A stretch of 53,331 nt of DNA from Mongoliibacter sp. (lineage in GTDB: Bacteria > Bacteroidota > Bacteroidia > Cytophagales > Cyclobacteriaceae). A program made the position numbers and the translations under genes. Location: assembly GCF_007692705.1 (NCBI RefSeq), contig NZ_REBN01000157.1, positions 1-53,331 of the forward strand. The letters run 5' to 3'. The notes below the pieces were generated by a model. That model was given only the letters and a program-made list of their open reading frames with translations, searched no databases and was not told the DNA's origin. Positions 1 through 8,575 of this stretch are shown here, in pieces; the first letter of the stretch is position 1, and every line of letters begins with the position of its first letter.

Positions 1-66
1 GGCGACAAAAAATTCTTCCAACTGTTCCAGGCTTAATTTTCTAATGTCCTTCTTCACACTTTCCAT
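1..66 (-). CDS. rlmN: RlmN, 23S rRNA (adenine-2503-C2)-methyltransferase, N-terminal fragment
   Basis: Only the first 22 codons lie in the window; the gene runs off the left edge. The visible residues (MESVKKDIRKLSLEQLEEFF...) match the typical start of Bacteroidota RlmN, the radical-SAM enzyme that methylates A2503 of 23S rRNA and A37 of some tRNAs. No catalytic motif is visible, so the call rests on the N-terminal pattern alone. The ATG sits 4 nt after a TACCTTTG promoter-like element, which would give an extremely short or absent leader. It is transcribed in the same direction as the adjacent mrr-like gene, whose stop codon lies 44 bp upstream. Confidence 0.6.
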   Translation of the reverse strand, partial: MESVKKDIRKLSLEQLEEFFVA

Positions 67-70
67 TTTG

Positions 71-78
71 CAAAGGTA
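71..78 (-). promoter_or_regulatory. -7 promoter element (TACCTTTG) for rlmN
   Basis: TACCTTTG on the minus strand matches the Bacteroidota -7 consensus TAnnTTTG exactly. No good TTTG -33 element is seen 19-21 nt upstream (TTCA is there). It ends 4 nt before the rlmN ATG, so if it is used the transcript would be leaderless or nearly so. Confidence 0.45.
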
Positions 79-110
79 GGGAAAACTAAGATATTCCCTG
101 AATTGAATTT

Positions 111-1004
111 TTATTGTTCAATAAAGAAATCCTCATCAAGGTGCTTAAGCTCATATGTTGCTTTAACTTGAACACCAACTTTATATTCTAGCATCAATTC
201 GACTAATTTATTACCATCAATTAAAATAATCTTGTGATGTGCATTTTGAGCCTTCTCTATGGCTCCTTTATCAAAAAGTGATGTTGTAACAAATACACCT
301 TTATTGGTGTCGCCACTCATTGCACCTATAAAATTTCTAATATCTTTTTCTCTGACTTTATTTTCAGTAAATCTTTTAGCCTGAATGTAAATTTTGTCAA
401 GTCCTAATTTATCCTCGTTTATAACTCCGTCAATCCCTCCATCTGCAGATTTGGAAGTTTCAAAAAAATCTCCGTAGCCCATCTTTTTTAGCAAAATCAA
501 AATTACCTTCTCAAAATAATAGGGATCCATAGACTTGAGCTTTAGTAATAATTCATTTTTAACCTCAGCTTCAAACTGACCAAAACCTTTATCAATTAAG
601 TCTTGAGGAGATGCATTTTCTATTTTTTTAAGTTCACTTTGTGGGTTTAGGTTATCGTCTTCAGCAGAATAAAAATCAAAAAAATCAGAAGAATTCTCCA
701 CCTTTTCTAAGGTTAAACTACTTTTATGTTTTAATCCCTTCTTCGTAATCTCTACGTATCCCCTTTCGGGGTACTGAATAAAGCCTCCTTTCTTTAAGTA
801 TGATTTACCCCAAGCGATTCTATTATGAATAAGTATTTCCCCTGTTTTTGTTTTTTCGTTAAGTAATTCTTTGGGTAATTCAGAATAATATTTTTCGATT
901 ACTAATCTTTGAAGCTCTCTAGTATGAATTTTTTCTCCATTACTTAGGATGTCCATAATGGGATTAAATGTCTCATGGAATTTCGGTAACTCTAAATTTT
1001 TCAT
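111..1004 (-). CDS. Mrr-type restriction endonuclease (type IV-like, solitary)
   Basis: The 297-aa protein has the two-domain plan of Mrr: an N-terminal winged-helix Mrr_N domain (about residues 5-95) and a C-terminal PD-(D/E)XK-fold Mrr catalytic domain (about 155-285). Active-site residues visible are E165, D192 in GGIDG, and the Q208-A-K210 motif typical of Mrr in place of ExK. E. coli Mrr cuts methylated DNA; by family this is a modification-dependent or stress-activated nuclease. No methyltransferase or specificity gene is adjacent, which fits a stand-alone type IV enzyme. It lies between rlmN and a structured gene-free stretch. Codons are more AT-rich than those of neighbouring metabolic genes, so acquisition by transfer is plausible but not shown. 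Confidence 0.85.
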   Translation of the reverse strand: MKNLELPKFHETFNPIMDILSNGEKIHTRELQRLVIEKYYSELPKELLNEKTKTGEILIHNRIAWGKSYLKKGGFIQYPERGYVEITKKGLKHKSSLTLEKVENSSDFFDFYSAEDDNLNPQSELKKIENASPQDLIDKGFGQFEAEVKNELLLKLKSMDPYYFEKVILILLKKMGYGDFFETSKSADGGIDGVINEDKLGLDKIYIQAKRFTENKVREKDIRNFIGAMSGDTNKGVFVTTSLFDKGAIEKAQNAHHKIILIDGNKLVELMLEYKVGVQVKATYELKHLDEDFFIEQ

Positions 1005-1106
1005 GTTAACTATTTTGTTTTATGAGTATCCGCATCAATGCACATAGCCAGTTATCATTTTTAAATTATTTTTGATGCATAATTCTAACCCGAATTTAAT
1101 TATAAA

Positions 1107-1134
1107 GCTACTTTTTCCTTAATGAAAAAGTAGC
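1107..1134. repeat. Perfect 11-bp inverted repeat (hairpin)
   Basis: GCTACTTTTTC at 1107-1117 and its exact reverse complement at 1124-1134 flank a 6-nt loop. It lacks the usual GC-rich stem of an intrinsic terminator and sits about 100 bp upstream of the mrr start rather than after a gene. It may be one half of a dispersed intergenic repeat together with the next element. Confidence 0.7.
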
Positions 1135-1143
1135 CAAAAAATC

Positions 1144-1199
1144 AAGAATTTCGAATCCTATCCGCGCACTTGGCCTACGCTGGCCCGGTCGAAATTCTT
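1144..1199. repeat. 11-bp inverted repeat enclosing a GC-rich core
   Basis: AAGAATTTCGA at 1144-1154 and TCGAAATTCTT at 1189-1199 are perfect reverse complements around a 34-nt core. The core is much more GC-rich than its surroundings and contains a second small hairpin, TTGGCC/TGGCC around TACGC. The arrangement resembles a folded RNA element or a short non-autonomous repeat (MITE/REP-like). No function is known to me. Confidence 0.6.
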
Positions 1200-1475
1200 C
1201 CCGCCCGCAATCTCGAGTTAAAGGTTAGAGAAAAGTTGAAAGTTTGGATATTCGAATCGAGCATGCAAGATTCCGAATACACATTTATGTTTTCGAAAGT
1301 TTTTCAACGCTAATTATTTTATCTCGATATACTATCCTCATTGGCAAAGAATCCAATGCATGTTTCATTAAAATTCCCTTCTATTGATCTTATTACCTGA
1401 TTTTATTAGGTTTATTGGTAGAGACAAAATAAGTTATGCAGTGAGTTTAATTTTTCAAAACCAAAATCCCAATAA

Positions 1476-2618
1476 ATGAGCAACCATAGAAGTAGCTTTT
1501 CAAAGAAGTATGTTTTGCCTGTACTCTATTATGGGAAGCGAAATTTTTCGAAAATCAAACTTTGGATTGGCTTAAAAACCGGATTGGTAAGGACTGTAAT
1601 GATACAGCCTTACAAGGGTTTTGGAAATAAAAATGAATTGTTTTTTGTTGGAAGGGTGCTCCGGGATAGGGGGATAGGGATTTCACAGATAGAAGACAGT
1701 CGCTGGAGAAATTTCACCAAGATGTATAAAAGGTTTATGACCTGGGAAATTCCCAGAGTCCGGGTGAAAGCTTCATTTCAAGGTAGGGAGGTAATTGCAC
1801 TTACTGATGATGAAGGATATTTTGAAGTAAATATCAAGGCACAGGACAAATTTCAGTATGACGAGGCTTGGCAGGAAGTTGAATTGGAACTTCTGGATCA
1901 AGTGGTGAAAAATCAAGGGGTGGTCAAAACCAAAGCTGTAGTGATCCTTCCAGCTGGGAACGTAGAATACGGCGTGATATCGGATATTGATGATACCATA
2001 GTGCCCACGGGAGCTACAAGGCTATGGGAAATGTTGAAAACCACCTTCTTAGGGAACGCCCATACAAGGCTTCCTTTTTCTGGCGTGGCGGAATTTTATC
2101 AAGCTATGGCTAAAGGGACAGATGGTGTAGAAAGCAACCCTTTTTTCTATGTGTCCAGTTCTCCTTGGAATATTTATGATTTTCTAATGGAGTTTTTGGA
2201 TGTACATGGCATTCCCAAAGGGCCCCTTATGCTTAGGGATATCGGTTTGTCCAGAGAGCAATTCATAGCAGGAAGCCATCAGGCACATAAGCTTTTGCAG
2301 GTAGAAAAGATTTTTGATGTTGAGACCCAATTGCGGTTTATTTTGATCGGAGATTCAGGGCAGAAAGATCCTGAAATTTATTTACAAGTAATCAGGGATT
2401 ATCCCGGTCGTGTAAAGATGGTGTACATCAGGAATGTATCTGAAAGAAGGGAAAAAGAGGTTCTTGACATTGCAGCTGAAATGAAAAAACTGGGAGTGGA
2501 GCTGATTATGGTTAAGGATACACTGGAAGCTGCCAAACATGCCTTGGGTATGGGTTGGATAGTTGAGGAAGATATTAATGCTATCATCAGAGGTAAGGAA
2601 GAAGACCTTCGGAATTAG
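1476..2618 (+). CDS. App1-like phosphatidate phosphatase domain protein (DUF2183)
   Basis: The 380-aa protein carries the App1 catalytic domain in its C-terminal half. The HAD-type signature DxDxT is at D170-I-D172-D-T174, followed by a conserved FSGVAEFYQA stretch, a YVSSSPWN segment and an IGDSGQKDPEIY motif near residue 290. Yeast App1 is a Mg-dependent phosphatidate phosphatase; bacterial members have no settled substrate, so phospholipid or phosphate-ester hydrolysis is inferred. There is no signal peptide or membrane span, so it is probably cytoplasmic. Its 3' end overlaps that of the convergent acyltransferase by 4 bp. It appears to be transcribed alone. Confidence 0.8.
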   Translation: MSNHRSSFSKKYVLPVLYYGKRNFSKIKLWIGLKTGLVRTVMIQPYKGFGNKNELFFVGRVLRDRGIGISQIEDSRWRNFTKMYKRFMTWEIPRVRVKASFQGREVIALTDDEGYFEVNIKAQDKFQYDEAWQEVELELLDQVVKNQGVVKTKAVVILPAGNVEYGVISDIDDTIVPTGATRLWEMLKTTFLGNAHTRLPFSGVAEFYQAMAKGTDGVESNPFFYVSSSPWNIYDFLMEFLDVHGIPKGPLMLRDIGLSREQFIAGSHQAHKLLQVEKIFDVETQLRFILIGDSGQKDPEIYLQVIRDYPGRVKMVYIRNVSERREKEVLDIAAEMKKLGVELIMVKDTLEAAKHALGMGWIVEEDINAIIRGKEEDLRN

Positions 2619-3766
2619 GGTACAAGATTGCCGGAATTGACAGATTTAACGCTGGCCTTTTCTTTCATCCCAAAAAGGGGCCTCATCCAGTTCCATCTTC
2701 TGATGCCAAATTCATAGATCAACCAGGAAATCCCGAATGTACCCATGACCATCACAAGAAATTTTGGCCAAAAGCCCCAAGGTAAGTGCATTAGATAAAA
2801 CCCAATAGAAATCGTAATGGTCTGATGAAGAATATAAAATGGATAAACAGCCTCATTCGCATAAGAAAGTGTTTTACTTGCTTGATTGAGGTAGGCAGCA
2901 GCATAGCCAAAAAGGGTCAGAATCCAAGCCCATAGGTTGATGACTTTGAACCCTGCTTCTATGAAATGAATCAAGGTAGAATCAGCATATAAAATCCGTA
3001 AACCGATCATCAAGGAAAATCCTGCCAAGCCCAAATACAGGTATTTTCTTCTGTTTTCCAGGACGGTTTTCCAAAAGATTTCTTTGACTGAAATCAATAA
3101 AAATCCATAAAAGAACAACGTGATATAATTGACCAGGTTGAACCAGTCTCCCAAGAGTGCATGGGTAGAAGGAAAAAAAGGTTCCAAAAGGGATTCCCAT
3201 AAATAAAGTGGGATAATCAGCCAAAATAATCCATATGTCTGGGATACCAATCCCCTCATTTTTCTGATTAGCCAAGCATGTTGATTTTTTCTGAGATGGA
3301 GAAATGCCGGAATCAAAATCAGGGAAAACAAAAGCAGGTAAGGCAAAAACCAAAGGTGATGCCAGGAGAAATTTCCTTCTGGATAAACTCCCATAAAGGC
3401 CTGAGAAGGCCAGAATTCAAAAAATCCACCTGTAAATTGCCCTTTATCCAAACGCTCAAAATAAACCTGTGGAGGTACAATGAAAAGCATACCTATTACC
3501 AAAGGAAGAAATAAGCGGTGGAATCTTTCTTTGGCAAACTGTCCTCCCGTCCTCCTGGAAAGCGCATAGTAAGTTCCCATCCCAGAGATCACAAAGAGAA
3601 TGGGCAGTCTCCATTGATTCAAAAATAGCATTGGCCAACGAATTTCGGGGTAAATGATATCATTTTTGATATGGAACCCCCAAGGGACAAAAAACATCCC
3701 TACATGGTATAAAATCAGCAACCCAAAGACGATTACCCTAAGCCAGTCTAAGTCGTTTCTACGCAT
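2615..3766 (-). CDS. Acyltransferase family 3 integral membrane protein
   Basis: The 383-aa, multi-spanning protein begins with the family-3 acyltransferase signature RRNDLDWLRVI...LYH (H21 is the likely catalytic histidine) and has about ten hydrophobic segments, as in OpgC/OafA-type enzymes. Such proteins move acyl groups (acetyl, succinyl) onto glucans, O-antigen or other surface carbohydrates at the inner membrane. The acceptor here is unknown; no polysaccharide locus adjoins it. A TACTTTTG promoter element lies 20 nt upstream of the start. The 3' end overlaps the convergent App1-like gene by 4 bp. Confidence 0.82.
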   Translation of the reverse strand: MRRNDLDWLRVIVFGLLILYHVGMFFVPWGFHIKNDIIYPEIRWPMLFLNQWRLPILFVISGMGTYYALSRRTGGQFAKERFHRLFLPLVIGMLFIVPPQVYFERLDKGQFTGGFFEFWPSQAFMGVYPEGNFSWHHLWFLPYLLLFSLILIPAFLHLRKNQHAWLIRKMRGLVSQTYGLFWLIIPLYLWESLLEPFFPSTHALLGDWFNLVNYITLFFYGFLLISVKEIFWKTVLENRRKYLYLGLAGFSLMIGLRILYADSTLIHFIEAGFKVINLWAWILTLFGYAAAYLNQASKTLSYANEAVYPFYILHQTITISIGFYLMHLPWGFWPKFLVMVMGTFGISWLIYEFGIRRWNWMRPLFGMKEKASVKSVNSGNLVP

Positions 3767-3785
3767 AATGTTTCTTTATTTTCAC

Positions 3786-3793
3786 CAAAAGTA
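3786..3793 (-). promoter_or_regulatory. -7 promoter element (TACTTTTG) for the acyltransferase gene
   Basis: TACTTTTG on the minus strand fits TAnnTTTG and ends 19 nt before the ATG at 3766. No TTTG -33 partner is seen at the usual spacing, so the call is moderate. Confidence 0.4.
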
Positions 3794-3858
3794 CAGCATG
3801 CAAAGTTCAGAAAAAGGGCCTTGGGATCAATGTCAAGGGTTTGTGACGAAATGCAAAG

Positions 3859-4728
3859 TCAATTCTTTTTAAATTTTTTTTCGAATTCGTCTATCATTCC
3901 TCTTGAGACTGGAATTGGGTCTGAAAAACCCTTTATTTTCAATTGGTAACCTTGGGCATTTCCTTTTACATGTTCCACTTTTTGAAGATTCACTAAATAT
4001 GAGCGCTGTGTTTTGAAACATTGAGGAAAGGATTCCAATTGATTTTCGAGTTCTTTCATTGTCATTCGTTTGATGACTTTATTGGCTTGTCCACCATTTT
4101 CAAAAAATATCTCAAGGTAATTTCCTTCTGATTTTGCTAAAAGGAAATTCTCCAAGTCCAAGTCAAAGTCATCGCTTTTTTGTTGGGTGACTATGGGCAG
4201 AAATGGGGGCTTTTGATGGGCTAGTTGAATAGGCGGGGTTTCGTTGAAAGTTTGTGCCGTTTTTAAATGAGCCTTCATCAACCGAAGGTAATTTAAGGGA
4301 ACTAAAATAAGTGCGAACAGAAGCCCAACCAAAAATGTATTTCTGACCTCTTCCAGTAAGTATCCAAATGACCAATTGTTTGGGTTGGCATAGATCAGAT
4401 CCCTTACAAGAAACTGGCAAATACCTATCATCAACAAAACAATTGAAATTAACGCAATTTCATTCCCAACAGTCCATTTATCTTCATTTATCCGAAGATT
4501 ATTTAAACCAATTACCAGTAAAATGGAAATAAATGCATTCAAGGAATGGATTATAGAAATCCAAAAATAACTGACTTTGTGTTCCGGCTTATAGACCACG
4601 AAAGGCTCAAAAAAATAATTGAATCCCAGGCTCATAGTAAATATCACAGCAGCAAGAATCCAAAGATTTTTTCCTTTGAAATAGTAAGGGTAGGGTTGTC
4701 TAAGGAATTCTCGGACCTTTGGATGCAT
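3859..4728 (-). CDS. Membrane-anchored LytTR-family DNA-binding regulator
   Basis: The 289-aa protein has about four membrane segments in residues 20-150, a short linker, then a LytTR DNA-binding domain from about residue 188 to the C-terminus (LLAKSEGNYLEIFF, KTQRSYLVNLQKVEHV and PVSRG are typical positions). Family knowledge: LytTR domains bind direct repeats in promoters, often for virulence, competence or cell-wall genes. Here the membrane part stands in place of a response-regulator receiver, so the signal is probably sensed in the membrane. No cognate kinase is adjacent. It may control the neighbouring acyltransferase, 92 bp downstream on the same strand, but this is inference. Confidence 0.8.
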   Translation of the reverse strand: MHPKVREFLRQPYPYYFKGKNLWILAAVIFTMSLGFNYFFEPFVVYKPEHKVSYFWISIIHSLNAFISILLVIGLNNLRINEDKWTVGNEIALISIVLLMIGICQFLVRDLIYANPNNWSFGYLLEEVRNTFLVGLLFALILVPLNYLRLMKAHLKTAQTFNETPPIQLAHQKPPFLPIVTQQKSDDFDLDLENFLLAKSEGNYLEIFFENGGQANKVIKRMTMKELENQLESFPQCFKTQRSYLVNLQKVEHVKGNAQGYQLKIKGFSDPIPVSRGMIDEFEKKFKKN

Positions 4729-4936
4729 CTGACTTTTGTAGGTTTTGAAGACGGAAATTAATCAAAATATTTCTAGCCTGAATGATAGGTGAGTAAGCCA
4801 TTTTTATCTGTTTTACCAATATCTAACCGTCAGTCCTATCACAGTCGTGTAGAAAAGTTACTTAGCCTTATCTACAACACATGAGATAATTTTTTAAATT
4901 AGATTTTGTACCAAAATTAAACTGGACTAAGCAAGT

Positions 4937-5872
4937 ATGGAGATTACGCACAATGCCATCAATTTGAAAGGAATTATCCCTCCCACAGTCACTCCTCTGC
5001 TCTCTAGTGGAGAACTTGATAAAAAAGCTACGGAAAGGTTAACCAAACACCTGCTAGATGGAGGAGTGCATGGATTTTTTATTTTGGGAACTACAGGAGA
5101 AATATCCAGTCTCAAACCTTCCATAAAGAAAGAACTAATTAGCCTCACCTGCCGCATTGTGGATAGGGCAGTGCCCATCATTGTGGGAATTACCCATACA
5201 GCATTGGATTCCAGTCTCAAATTTGCAAAAGTGGCAAAGGACAACGGTGCTGATTATGTAGTGGCTGCACCTCCTTTTTTCTTCCCCTTGGATCAACAGG
5301 ATATCACGGCCTATTACACAAGACTGGCAGATCTGAGCCCTTTACCTCTCTTTTTATATAACTTTCCGGCAATGACCAAATGCAGTATAGAACCGGATAC
5401 CGTAGCAGAATTGAGCAAACATAATAATATTGTAGGAATCAAAGACAGCTCTGGTAATGGGGTTTATTTTCAAAAACTACTTTCTGTCAAAAGGTCAAAC
5501 CCTGAGTTTTCTGTTTTTGTGGGTCCTGAGGAATTATTGGTACAATCGGTGTATTCAGGCGCAGATGGTGCTGTGGCCGGAGGGGCTAATATTTTCCCGA
5601 GTCTATATGTGAAACTTTACGAAGCCGCAATGGCAGGAGATCAAGAAACTATAAACAGGATTCAGCCAATCATTATGGAGATTTCCCAAAAAATTTATGG
5701 CAATAGCAGCAAAAGCTCCAGTTACCTCTGTGGTATAAAAGAAAGCCTTTATTTTTTAGGCATTTGTGAGTCAAACATCTGCCTTCCATTGGTAACGGTG
5801 GATGCAGAAACCAAAGAGAGGATCCGAAATAACCTGGAAAAGATTATTTTTAAAATAAAGTCCTTGGGTTAA
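4937..5872 (+). CDS. DapA/NanA-family aldolase (dihydrodipicolinate synthase family)
   Basis: This 311-aa TIM-barrel class I aldolase shows GTTGE at 51-55 (pyruvate-carboxylate binding), Y141 in LYNFP and the Schiff-base lysine K169 in GIKDSSG. These residues are shared by DapA, N-acetylneuraminate lyase and keto-deoxy sugar-acid aldolases, so sequence alone does not fix the substrate. The symporter only 9 bp downstream suggests a catabolic role in cleaving an imported sugar acid to pyruvate plus an aldehyde, rather than lysine synthesis. That is inference from context; no other sialic-acid genes are present in the window. Confidence 0.8.
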   Translation: MEITHNAINLKGIIPPTVTPLLSSGELDKKATERLTKHLLDGGVHGFFILGTTGEISSLKPSIKKELISLTCRIVDRAVPIIVGITHTALDSSLKFAKVAKDNGADYVVAAPPFFFPLDQQDITAYYTRLADLSPLPLFLYNFPAMTKCSIEPDTVAELSKHNNIVGIKDSSGNGVYFQKLLSVKRSNPEFSVFVGPEELLVQSVYSGADGAVAGGANIFPSLYVKLYEAAMAGDQETINRIQPIIMEISQKIYGNSSKSSSYLCGIKESLYFLGICESNICLPLVTVDAETKERIRNNLEKIIFKIKSLG

Positions 5873-5881
5873 TAAATACCA

Positions 5882-7381
5882 ATGAATCTTTCAAATCTAG
5901 ACCTGATCGTATTCCTGCTTTATATTTTGGGGACAATCGGTTTTGGTTTGTCCTTTTATTTCCGGCAACATACTACGGCAGACTATACCACTGGTTCCGG
6001 AAAACTCCCTTCTTGGGTTTTAGGAATGTCTATTTTTGCTACTTATGTAAGCAGTATCAGTTTCCTAGCCCTGCCAGGTGCTGCTTATCTTTCTAATTGG
6101 AATGGTTTTGTCTTTAGCTTGTCTATTCCTTTGGCAGCTTGGATTGCGGTACGTTATTTCGTGCCGTTATATCGGAGAATCAATAGTCCATCTGCTTATG
6201 CTTTTTTGGAGCAAAGGTTTGGATTATGGGCTCGAATATATGCCTCCATTTGTTACCTATTGACCCAGTTGGCCCGTATGGGGGCAATTTTGTACTTGTT
6301 AGCATTGCCCATGGAAGCCTTTTTTGGGTGGAGTATTCCAATGGTTATTTCTGTTACTGGACTGGTAGTGATTTGCTATGCCATGCTGGGAGGTATCAAA
6401 GCAGTAGTCTGGACTGATGCCATACAGGGTATGGTTTTGATACTGGGAGCCTTGGGGTGTTTTTTCACAATCCTTTACCAAATACCGGAAGGGTGGACTC
6501 AGGTGCAGCGTATAGCTGTGGAACAGAATAAATTTTCTTTGGGAAGTTTGGATATAAACCTGCACGAGAGCACGTTTTGGGTGGTTTTGGTCTATGGCTT
6601 ATTTATCAATCTTCAAAATTTCGGTGTGGATCAAAGTTATATTCAGCGCTATCTCGGAGCGAAAACAGAACTGGAAGCCAAAAAATCAATTTGGCTAGGG
6701 AGCCTACTTTATATTCCTATCTCCATGCTGTTTTTTCTGATAGGGACTTCGCTTTTTGTTTATTACCAAGTTTTCGATGGACTGCTTCCTTTAGAACTGG
6801 AATCAGTGGAAAGTTCGGATAAAGTCTTTCCCTTTTTTATTGTATCCGCCCTGCCTAGCGGGTTGACAGGGCTGATGATTGCCGCCATTTTCGCAGCCGG
6901 GATGAGTACACTTTCCACGAGTATAAACAGTTCTGCTACGGTAATTTTAGAAGATCATTTCAAAAAATACATTTTGAAAGAAACCAATGAAAAAACCTGT
7001 TTTCAGGTACTCTATATCTCTTCGTTTCTTATGGGAGTTTTGAGTATTGGGGTAGGGCTGGCATTCAATGGGGTAAACAGTGCTTTGGAAGCGTGGTGGG
7101 CTTTGGCTTCAGTTTTCAGTGGTGGGGTTTTAGGATTATTCCTGCTTGGAAACTACAGACCCTCGGTTTCTAAATTTCCTGCGCTTATTGGCGTATTCAT
7201 AGGTGTTTTGGTGATTGCATTCATCAGTTTGGGGGAATATTTGGAAGTATTTGGATTGAAAAAACTGACAATTCATAAAAATTTAGCCATAGTACTGGGT
7301 ACCATGGCTATTTTTCTTGTTGGATTTTTTGTAAGGATCATTGTAAAGGAGCCAAAGGACTCTCAGGGAAACTATCAATGA
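5882..7381 (+). CDS. Sodium:solute symporter (SSS family)
   Basis: The 499-aa protein has about 13 hydrophobic segments and SSS-family features, including an early FATYVSSISFLALPG segment, a GGIKAVVWTDAIQG motif near residue 175 and an AAGMSTLSTSINS segment near residue 340. It should import an organic substrate with sodium at the inner membrane. It is almost certainly co-transcribed with the upstream DapA-family aldolase (9-bp gap), which makes a sugar acid or sialic acid a reasonable guess for the substrate. Its last 44 bp overlap the convergent phosphatase gene. Confidence 0.88.
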   Translation: MNLSNLDLIVFLLYILGTIGFGLSFYFRQHTTADYTTGSGKLPSWVLGMSIFATYVSSISFLALPGAAYLSNWNGFVFSLSIPLAAWIAVRYFVPLYRRINSPSAYAFLEQRFGLWARIYASICYLLTQLARMGAILYLLALPMEAFFGWSIPMVISVTGLVVICYAMLGGIKAVVWTDAIQGMVLILGALGCFFTILYQIPEGWTQVQRIAVEQNKFSLGSLDINLHESTFWVVLVYGLFINLQNFGVDQSYIQRYLGAKTELEAKKSIWLGSLLYIPISMLFFLIGTSLFVYYQVFDGLLPLELESVESSDKVFPFFIVSALPSGLTGLMIAAIFAAGMSTLSTSINSSATVILEDHFKKYILKETNEKTCFQVLYISSFLMGVLSIGVGLAFNGVNSALEAWWALASVFSGGVLGLFLLGNYRPSVSKFPALIGVFIGVLVIAFISLGEYLEVFGLKKLTIHKNLAIVLGTMAIFLVGFFVRIIVKEPKDSQGNYQ

Positions 7382-8573
7382 CATTTCCATTTTCATCCAC
7401 TGAAATGAAACTGAAATGGCTACCCTCCAGAGTCAGTAGAGTAAATGCTCTTACAGCTTGCGCTTTTTTGAGGTACCAAGTATCCTCTACTTCATGAATG
7501 TCCCTGGGTGCTACACCCCAGGATCCATCTCCTACATAAATGACGCCTGATTGGTCTATTTCCATTTCCTTGATAGGATAGGTTCTTTTATAAGCATGGT
7601 CGTGATTTTCAAAGGCTATTTTCACTCCGTTTTTTTCGAAAATAGGAGTCCATTCTTCCCTGACTAAAGTCTGTACCAAATCATCATAATTTCTTACTGA
7701 AGGATAACCTGGGACATGATAAATGGGAATCTTGTGCATCACATCTTTTCTGTCCTTGAAAGTCTTATTGAGCCATTTGGTTTGATCCCCTTTAATTGGG
7801 TTGCTATGTTCCGAATCCAGGATGATAAGGCTGAGGTATTTTCCAAAATCCAGGACATTGTATCCCGGCTGACCAGGAAATGCAAAGAGGCCATAGAAAT
7901 AAGGTGCAAGCCTCCTACGAAAATCATCTGTTTGCTTGTAGCCTTCATTGTTTCTGTAATAACCCTGCACCACTTCATGATTCCCTACAGCCACGATACA
8001 AGGCAAAATTCTTTTGTCATCTGTCACCAAGGTCTTGGAATAGGCATCAAACCAGGCATAAATGCGCTCAATGTTATCTGCGAGTCCATTTTCGTATGCC
8101 ATATCTCCTCCGATAATGATAAAATCGGGATCGTAGGAAGTGACAACATGATTTGTTTTTTCAAACCATTCTTTCTGATGCATGGAATCTCCACCTATTG
8201 CGATTTTGATACTGCCTGTGCTCAGGTCTTTGGGCATTGTCCTGAAATAATATACTGATTGTCCACCGTCAAAACTGATTTCATATTCTGTAGCAGGTAT
8301 CAAACCTCTGACAGCCACTCTGTGAACTGTCCTTTCTGAAAATGGGTAGGGGAGCACAGCGCTTTCCAAGCTTCTCCATTCTTCATTTCCCTTTCTCCTG
8401 ACCTTCAGTTGGAGAGGACTTTCTTCATCCGTGTGCCAATCTACATCTATAGAGGTGGTAGGGTCTTCAGTCCATGTCAAATAAAATGCATGCGGAGATT
8501 CTTGGCAAATGGCAGGAGAAAAGCTTAAAAATAAAAAACAAAGCCCAAGGAAAACTTTAGTCTGTATATTCAT
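7338..8573 (-). CDS. Secreted purple-acid-phosphatase-like metallophosphoesterase
   Basis: The 411-aa precursor has a signal peptide (about residues 1-24), an N-terminal FN3-like domain (about 25-115) and a calcineurin-like phosphoesterase domain. The five metal motifs are recognisable: D129 (GGDS), D157/Y160 (GGDMAY), N198-H-E200 (GNHE), H286 (YHVPGY) and H324-D-H326 (NHDH, a variant of GHxH). It probably releases phosphate from organic esters in the periplasm or outside. It starts 2 bp after the trehalase stop, so it ends a five-gene minus-strand run. The 3' end overlaps the SSS symporter gene by 44 bp. Confidence 0.85.
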   Translation of the reverse strand: MNIQTKVFLGLCFLFLSFSPAICQESPHAFYLTWTEDPTTSIDVDWHTDEESPLQLKVRRKGNEEWRSLESAVLPYPFSERTVHRVAVRGLIPATEYEISFDGGQSVYYFRTMPKDLSTGSIKIAIGGDSMHQKEWFEKTNHVVTSYDPDFIIIGGDMAYENGLADNIERIYAWFDAYSKTLVTDDKRILPCIVAVGNHEVVQGYYRNNEGYKQTDDFRRRLAPYFYGLFAFPGQPGYNVLDFGKYLSLIILDSEHSNPIKGDQTKWLNKTFKDRKDVMHKIPIYHVPGYPSVRNYDDLVQTLVREEWTPIFEKNGVKIAFENHDHAYKRTYPIKEMEIDQSGVIYVGDGSWGVAPRDIHEVEDTWYLKKAQAVRAFTLLTLEGSHFSFISVDENGNVIDSFPESPLAPLQ

Positions 8574-8575
8574 GG

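Larger units (their letters stand above)
1005..1475. other. 470-bp gene-free stretch with two strong inverted repeats
   Basis: No convincing ORF is present. The middle part (1107-1199) holds two hairpin-forming elements described as separate repeats. The rest is AT-rich and probably holds the promoters of mrr (leftward) and the App1-like gene (rightward), but I found no clean TAnnTTTG element. Confidence 0.6.

Noticed and set aside
4899-4914. TAGATTTTG as a promoter for the aldolase gene
   Set aside because: The spacing between TA and TTTG is one base too long for TAnnTTTG, and no TTTG -33 partner was seen. Similar off-by-one sites occur elsewhere, so I did not list it.
7716-8258. 180-codon plus-strand frame opposite the acid-phosphatase gene
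   Set aside because: The opposite strand holds all five metallophosphatase motifs, and this frame shows no signal, domain or operon context.
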